Shown: one piece after another, positions 57,912 to 64,000 of the stretch | Layout: each line of letters starts with the position of its first letter | Position numbering within the stretch: position 1 is the stretch's first letter | From: Cordilura impudica | Lineage: Eukaryota > Arthropoda > Insecta > Diptera > Scathophagidae | Assembly: GCA_963682025.1 (NCBI GenBank) | Contig: OY821517.1 | Span: 57,397,716 to 57,461,715, forward strand | Reading direction: 5' to 3' | Length of the DNA: 64,000 nucleotides | Notes under the pieces: generated by a model | What the model was told of the DNA's origin: nothing | What the model saw: only the letters and a program-made list of their open reading frames with translations | The model's database searches: none | Position numbers and translations under genes: made by a program

Positions 57912-58198
57912 CACGCAATTAAGTTATTGTCTCGCAATCTCTTACAGATAGATTTAACAGTCGTTGCAATATTTAGTTCCACCTTAGGCTCTGTAGCTGG
58001 CATAAATGGGATCTTGCGACACGATGAATCAGTAATGGTGACAAAATTCGTTTTGCCCGATTTTTAATAAATTTATTTACAATCATTTTTTCATATTTCT
58101 GAATATGGTTTACGTTCAGAAATCGTATTTTTTCTAATATCACGTCTTGCAAAATAAATAAGAAAATATTTGACGAAAATTATTAATTACAATAAAAA
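57912..58198. other. Spacer
   Basis: No recognisable gene between the mariner and HINE copy L. Confidence 0.4.
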
Positions 58199-58942
58199 AC
58201 AGGTAAGAAAATTATAGTGGTCTAGGCGATACCCTATACCATGCGTTTGGAGAGGGGGGACAGGTCCAATAAATTGGATAAAGAAAATAAGCATAAACTA
58301 AATTTGAGTGGCATTGTTATTAATTTTGTTGTCTTCAGGTATGAAAGAGTTCATATTGGATGAGGATAGGTTAAAAATGGAGCGATGCTGACCATACTTG
58401 ATTAAGTCACTTATTTTTTGCAAAAATATATACAAACCAAATATGAGAAAAATCTGTGCAATAATTTTGTTTTTTGTTAGTTTTAAGTGAAGATCAGGAA
58501 GCAGCTTTTATAAGGGGGCTACGACTAAGAAATTTATTTTTGGACTATTGAGTATTGGGTATAATAAACACACACAAACCAAATTTGAGCATGATTTGTA
58601 TGATAATTTGTATATTATGGCAATTAAGTCGATCTCAAAGAGATCATTTGTATGACGACTAGGTCTGAACCTTGATTTTCACCAATTTCAATAGCGTTTG
58701 TCTTATGGCTGACAAAAGTTTAGATACCAAATTTCATCAAAATATATTCATAGTTGCGATCAACAGTTTGATTACAAGGTTTGCATGGAAACACAGACAG
58801 TCGGGCAGACAGATGAACGGACATCGCTACATCGAATCAAAAGTGATTTTGAGTCGATCGGTATAATAAGTCAAATATTTTTGGCTGTTAGAAACATCAC
58901 CACAAAGTCAGTATACCCTGACTGTATAGATGTATAGGGTAT
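58199..58942 (-). mobile_element. Degenerate HINE copy L
   Basis: ACAGGTAAGAAAATTATAG then half of the palindrome is lost (GTGGTCTAGGCGATACC). The GTCC array has decayed to GACAGTCGGGCAGACAGATG near 58795. Both ends are still traceable. Old copy. Confidence 0.8.
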
Positions 58943-59021
58943 TGTATTGTATTATATAAAGAGGTATTTGAAGTACTGCGACCAGTGATCTATTTTACTG
59001 CCCTCTGCTAATAGGTTGTCC

Positions 59022-60743
59022 CTATAAAATCTCATCCAACCCTGAAGCCCTCAGGAATTCGAGGACGTTGGTTGGTTCTAGTGGTTTTATGTCGCTACCT
59101 AGTATTTGGAAAGAGCCCAGGTGTTTTTTCTTTTATGCATTAACGCTCCACACTCCCCAAGTATGTGCTCTGGTGATTCAGCTTCCTCATCACAGAATCT
59201 GCACATGGGGTTTTCTACGATTCCTATCCTGCTCAGATGTTCCCTGAGCCTACAGTGACCAGTTAAAATCCCAGCTAGTATTTTAATTCCGTTCTTCGAC
59301 AACACAATGCACGACTCAAATCTCTTATTGTTGTAGCCACCCAACAAGAGTTTGGATTGCCTTAAGCCCAAGTGGTTCGAGAAAAAGTTCCCGTCTAACA
59401 TAATTCTCATGTTCCCTGAGTACGCCTTCCCATACTCCTTCTCCTATTCCACAAAACGGTACCGGCCCTATTAATTTTGTGGAAGCCCTTCTGGCAAGTT
59501 CATCAGCTTGCTCATTACCTTGAATCCCAATATGTCCCGGGATCCAACAAAGGCTAACCTTGTGTTTACCTAGCCCATTTAGTTTCCGTAGACAGTCCCA
59601 TACTAACTTGGAGTCTACTTCATAGGAGCTTAGTGCTCGAATAGCAGATTGACTATATTTTGACCCACCTATGTACTTTGATTGTATCTTCTCTTAGAGA
59701 ATATGCTGTGCTCAAATCACTCCATTCTCTCTTATTGCAAAGTTTTGTAACAAAGTACTTCCTGAAGTCATATTTCTTCTCGACCCTGTCCATGGGGCAA
59801 TCTAGGAGGGAGTAATTATTAACTTGAATTATGAGGTTCATTGCCCTTCATAAAGCCTGGTTATAGGTTTGTCCCCCCTGATCCTGATTGCCGTTGCCAG
59901 GGCTTTCCTTTGCACCGCTATATGTAGTGGGCTTAGGTCCAATAGTGCTTCCAGCGATGCTGTTGGACACGTCCTCATTGCACCCGTTATCCCAATGCAC
60001 GCTAATCTTTGTATTTTACTTAACTTCATTTGAGTTGACTTCAGATCTGTTCTTTTGGCCCACGCTATAGCCCCATAGGTCACAATTGGGCGGACCATCA
60101 TAGAGTACATCCTGTGCAAGATGCTGGGTTTACATTCCCAGGTTTTACCCGCTACCCTTCTGCATATCACTGTAGCTCGCTTGGCTTTCTCAGTCATGTG
60201 GTCGACATGTTCCTTCCATGTTAACTTACTGTCCAGTACTATCCCCAGGTATTTCACCTCCACTTTTGGTTCGATGACTTCCCCCAGAATTTGAATTGCC
60301 CTCCATCTTGAAAGTTTCCTTTTCCTTGTAAATGGTATAATAGTGGTCTTTGTCGGATTGATGTTCAGTCTTGTTGCCCTACACCATTGACATATAATCC
60401 TCAACCCTCTTTGCACAATATCGCATAGGGTTTCCTCGAATTTGCCTCTTGCTATTAAGACTATATCGTCTGCGTAGCCTTGACATTCTATTCCTGCTTC
60501 CGACAGTTTCATTAGTAATTCGTCCACAACCAGACTCCACATTAAGGGCGAAAGAACTCCTTCGTGTGGATATCCTCTGGTTGTGTTGACGGCTATGGTC
60601 TCCCCTTCTGCTGTTGCTTCTAATGATCTCGTGTAGAGCACTTCTATCATCCATTTTGATGTCACTGAGTCTACTCCTCTTCGGTTTAATGCCCTTTCAA
60701 TTACTTCGTGTGAAGTGTTAGACATATAGGGTATAATTACCAA
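59022..60743 (-). pseudogene. I/LOA-type LINE ORF2: RT, RNase H and CCHC tail
   Basis: The minus-strand RT reads WMIEVLYTRSLEATAEGE, TTRGYPHEGVLSPLMWSLVV, CQGYADDIVLIARGKFEETL (YADD catalytic), LNINPTKTTIIPFTRKRKLS, VKYLGIVLDSKLTWKEHVDH and RPIVTYGAIAWA in one 301-codon frame. A linker with CPMDRVEKKYDF comes next, then RNase H traces (IRALSSYEVDSKLVWDCL, CWIPGHIGIQGNEQADELA), GHCRLREHLSRIGI and a zinc knuckle CRFCDEEAESPEHILGEC, with the stop near 59022 after VLEFLRASGLDEIL. RNase H plus this RT style fits the I superfamily (LOA/Bilbo-like). It is 5'-truncated at 60743 and has a few frameshifts and stops in the linker and RNase H. Confidence 0.85.
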
Positions 60744-60755
60744 TTAACAGAGCCC

Positions 60756-61262
60756 AGTGCAAATTCTAGGAAATTTTATTTTTCCATTTAATTTGTTTTC
60801 TTTCAATGTTTTTTTTAATCTATATACGTATATAAAAGATGTATGAAAATATAAATAAAATTCAATAAATTGTGAATTTGTAAATATAAGTCATTAAATT
60901 TCATTATAAATATTTGATGAACACACAGAAGAATTGTAAATGGGGTTGATAATAAATAATTTTATAACAGACTAAAGGTATGCTAATCAATTTGAGTTCA
61001 CAATTCCACACAAGGCATATGATATACAATTATAATGCATTGCGATGAATTGAAAATTGGCTAAAATTGATTAGCGTACCTTTATTTATTATTAATATTT
61101 TATATAATTTAACATATTTTAAACACATATTACGCATATATTGTATCATTCCTCACTTCTCCTCCATACGATCTATATCTATGCCAAATTTCACACTCCT
61201 TCGTGCGCGCATTTTGCTTAAAAACTGTTCGAAATATTTACCTTCAGGTATTAATATATAGA
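60756..61262 (-). mobile_element. Short Helitron, variant without complete 3' hairpin
   Basis: Left edge starts at CCCAGTGCAAATTCTAGG; the terminal hairpin and CTAG are lost. Interior AGGTATGCTAATCAATTT and its inverted GATTAGCGTACCTTTA match the 7981 variant. The right end AGGTATTAATATATAGA gives a 5' terminus TCTATATATTAATACC. No microsatellite expansion here. Confidence 0.72.
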
Positions 61263-61284
61263 TAATTCTACGAATATTTTTACG

Positions 61285-61870
61285 GACATATCTGTTAAAA
61301 ATTTTTTATATGCAGATAATATTGTCATTTTGGCTGATTCTCCAAGGGTATTGCCAAATATGATCGATTCGCTTTACATGGCCTTTAAAAGTAAACCTTG
61401 CCAAATCGAAAATATTAATTTTTCGTAGTGGTGCTCGCATATCTAAGAAACTGAAATGGACCTTTCGCCATAATGATATCGAAACTGCCAACAAACATAA
61501 ATACCTAGGAATTGATCTTATTTATAATTTATCATTTTCAAGACATCTCGATCTAATTTAAAACTTCAAAAATGGCAATTGCTTCTTCATGGATGAATTA
61601 TATAAATCATCCCATGGTTTCTAATAACAATAAACTTAAAATATTTAATGCGGCATCCAAGTCAATTATGTTTTTTAATAAAAGCAAGAGGGGGATTTCT
61701 TGATTTAAATGCCCGAGCATTCAGAATTTCTTCAATTGGTCTTTGCACACTCTGCAACCTAGATACGTCCGAAAATAAACTACACTTCTTAGGAGTTTGC
61801 CCAATTTTCAATCAGTGGCGCCAAAAATATTTTGGAACTAAATATATTAAATATAAAGGAAGTTCTTAAT
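61285..61870 (+). pseudogene. LINE RT and CCHC fragment
   Basis: Reads FYADNIVILADSPRVLPNMI (YADN in place of YADD), NLAKSKILIFRSGARISKKL, HKYLGIDLIYNLSFSRHL, SSWMNYINHPMVSNNNKLKI, then after a deletion ARGGFLDLNARAFRISSIGL and the knuckle CTLCNLDTSENKLHFLGVC. A non-LTR element unrelated to the other LINEs in the window. The RT N-terminal half is missing. Confidence 0.75.
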
Positions 61871-61901
61871 ATACTTAATGACAATGATGGCTATTACTAT
61901 A

Positions 61902-63058
61902 TCTATAATATTAATTAGCAAGGCGATTTCTTGTGACCGATGATTTATTAGACAGTTTTCTTCCGAAAATGACCACACGTATCTTATTTGATAGGTATTT
62001 CTTTTTAGCTGTCCACCAGATTTACAGATTTTTAAATTTTTACACTTTCTTGGATTAATATGCATTTAAAGTAGCTACTAACACATACCTAAAACAAGTA
62101 AGAAAATTATAGTCGGTCCAGACCGACTATACGATACCCTATACCATGCGTTTAGAAACCCTATCTCTTAGGCCCAACTAACTGGACATTGAAAATAAGC
62201 AAAAACCAAATTTGAGTGGGATTTTTATTAATTTTTTGGGCTGCAGATATGAAAAAGTTCATATCGGATGCTATATCTATAATGGGACTAGGTCCAAAAA
62301 TGGACCGATCCTGATCATGTTTGGTAAAGTCTCTTGTATTTTGCAAAAATATGTACAAACAAAATTTGAGAAGAATCAGTGCAATATTTTTGTTTTTTAA
62401 TAGATTTAAGTGAAGATCTGGAAGCAGCTCTATATGGGGTCAAAGGGATCATTTTTGGACTACTCATTAGTGGATGTAATGAACGCATACAAACCCAATT
62501 TGAGTAAGATCTATATGACAATTTGGATCTTATGGCAATTTATGTCGATTTCATATGGGTAATTTGTATGGGGGCTAGGTCTGAACATGGACCGATTCTC
62601 ACCAATTTCAATAGCATTCATCCCATGGCCGATAAAAGCTTATATACCAAATTTCATCAAAATATGTTCATATTTGCGACCTGCAGTTTGATTACAAGCT
62701 TTACATGGACACACAGACGGACGGACGGACGGACGGACGGACATTGTTAAATCGACTCAAAAAGTGATTCTGATTCGATCGGTATAATTAAAGATGGGTC
62801 TAGGTCAAATATTTTTGGTTGTTACAAACAGCAGCACAAAGTCATTATACCCAAACCACATAGTGGTATAGGGTATAATTATATAATGCTGTAGGTGTAT
62901 TTATTAAATTTGTTAATGTGTTTACACAAAGCTACAATAAAAAGTTTTGAATTGTGAATTGGCTAAAATTGATTAGCATACCTTTAGGGTCTTTATTAAA
63001 TGAAAAAATAAAATTTCATAGAATTTGCACTCGAATTACGAGGGCTGGAATCTGCTAG
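61902..63058 (+). mobile_element. Short Helitron, family 1, split by HINE copy K
   Basis: 5' TCTATAATATTAATTAGC at 61902, 3' hairpin CACTCGAATTACGAG and CTAG at 63055-63058. The halves are 61902-62093 and 62878-63058, together about 373 bp, the family length. The interruption falls in the ACATACATAAAATTATACAA block known from intact copies. Confidence 0.9.
62094..62877 (-). mobile_element. HINE copy K, inside a short Helitron
   Basis: Complete 784-bp copy. The host reads CATACCTAAA before and ATTATATAATGC after; together they equal the uninterrupted Helitron sequence with one unbroken run of four A's. Clean insertion between two A's (two T's on the element strand). Confidence 0.93.
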
Positions 63059-63159
63059 TATTATATAAATATATTGAAATTTGTTTAAATTATAGGAAAT
63101 TAATTGTGAATGAATATTTTTAATCCTTAATTAACTGTACATAATACATTTCTTATTAT

Positions 63160-64000
63160 TAAGCTCTTTCTTTTAACTCATACTTTCTGTCTGTCGTGGG
63201 GTCCGCCTTATCCAATAGTCTTGTTGTGACTACAGATTAATTTGGGGGTAGCCGCGCATAGTCATGCACAGTCACGGAGTGATCTAAACGTAATTTCCCC
63301 TCATCCGATCGATCTGAAACTTGGTCCATACACTTGATGCGAAAAAATATTAATATTGACTTAGTCACTCACAGTCACGCACAGTCACGGAGGGATTAAA
63401 ACTTCACTTCCCCTCATCCAATTGATCTGAAACTTGACCCATAGCCTTGTTGTGACTATAGAGTAATTTTGGGATAGTCACACACAGTCACGCATAGTCA
63501 CGCCCAGTCACGGAGTGATTTAAACCCCATTTCCCCTCATCCAATCAATATGAAACTTGGTCCATAGATTTGCTGTGGCCAAAGATTTATTTTAAAATAG
63601 TCACACACAGTCACGCATAGCGACGTCCAGTCACGGAGTGATTTAAACCCTATATCCCATTATTAAATTGATCTGAAACTTGGCCTATAGTCTTGTTGTA
63701 ACTATGGATTAATTTTGAGATAGTCACGCACAGTCACGCACAGCCACGGAGTGCTTTAAAAACCATTTTCCCTTATCCGATAGATCTATAACTTGAACGA
63801 TAGACTTGCCGTGAGGAAAAGATTAACTTTGACATAGTCACGCACACTCACGCATAGTCACGCACAGTCACGTAGTGATCTAAATGTCATTTCCCCTCAT
63901 CCAATCGATGTGATACTTGGTCCAAACACTTGATGTGAGAAAAGATTAACTTTGACTTAGTCACGCACAGTCACGCGTTGTCACGCACAGTCACGTAGAG
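63160..64000 (-). repeat. Tandem array of 110-124 bp units, inverted relative to 3.5 kb
   Basis: Seven units, with CACGGAG or CACGTAG at about 63274, 63388, 63510, 63632, 63745, 63871 and 63992. Each holds AGTCACGCACAGTCACG iterations, TTTCCCCTCATCCAATCGAT, TGAAACTTGGTCCATAG and TTGTTGTGACTA. The left edge, CTTTTAACTCATACTTTCTG with TCTGTCGTGGGG, is the reverse complement of the right edge of the 3525-4015 array. It runs off the window. Confidence 0.9.

Overview
This is a eukaryotic, AT-rich window made almost entirely of transposable elements (TEs). Its jockey-, RTE- and I/LOA-type LINEs, Transib, hAT, rosa-type and classical mariners, Helitrons and (GTCY)n-bearing interspersed elements point to a fly (Diptera), probably a large-genome calyptrate such as a blowfly or house-fly relative. 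The species is an inference. I found no rRNA, tRNA or CRISPR array and no convincing host gene. Every long coding trace I could identify belongs to a TE and is broken by stops, frameshifts or deletions, so the window looks like intergenic or heterochromatic DNA.

The dominant element is a roughly 785-bp non-autonomous family present about 13 times on both strands. It starts TATACCCTATACCAC, has a GTCC/GTCT microsatellite near its 5' end, a subterminal inverted copy of ATACCCTATACCA, a 22-bp perfect palindrome (ATAGTCGGTCT plus its reverse complement) near the 3' end, and ends CTTACTTGT. Nested insertions let the empty target site be read. It inserts between two T residues with no target-site duplication (TSD), the hallmark of Helentron-type rolling-circle elements (DINE-1/HINE class). 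A second set is canonical short Helitrons (5' TCTATAATATTAATAGG, 3' hairpin plus CTAG). A larger Helitron at 47972-49727 keeps part of its helicase.

Layout. 0-4.4 kb: jockey LINE interrupted by a HINE, an 800-bp repeat, a LINE reverse transcriptase (RT) scrap, a 110-120 bp tandem array and a Transib C-terminus. 4.6-9 kb: HINE copies, simple sequence and short Helitrons. 9-11.6 kb: no recognisable gene. 12.2-14.9 kb: Transib transposase split by a HINE. 15.1-17.5 kb: transposon with long inverted arms, also split by a HINE. 18-19.3 kb: DD41D (rosa-type) mariner with intact ends. 22.2-25.3 kb: hAT element with near-perfect 8-bp TSD, split by a HINE. 30-33 kb: HINE cluster with one copy nested in another. 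35.1-38 kb: deleted mariner, then a long-TIR (terminal inverted repeat) transposon whose transposase relic contains a clear GT-AG intron. 38.2-42.8 kb: a 4.5-kb DNA transposon with a smaller TIR element inside its coding region. 43-45.6 kb: purine-rich DNA with repeated hairpins. 45.7-49.7 kb: jockey-like LINE, then the Helitron. 52.3-55.4 kb: RTE LINE fused in frame to a piece of the 46-kb LINE family. 55.4-58.9 kb: mariner/Tc1 pieces and degenerate HINEs. 59-61.9 kb: I/LOA-type LINE and another LINE. 61.9-63.1 kb: short Helitron split by a HINE. 63.2 kb to the end: the same tandem array as at 3.5 kb, in opposite orientation.

The most unusual items are the HINE empty sites, the intron-containing long-TIR element at 35887-37952, the two related but unclassified transposons at 15.1 and 38.2 kb, and the chimeric LINE reading frame near 52.7 kb.
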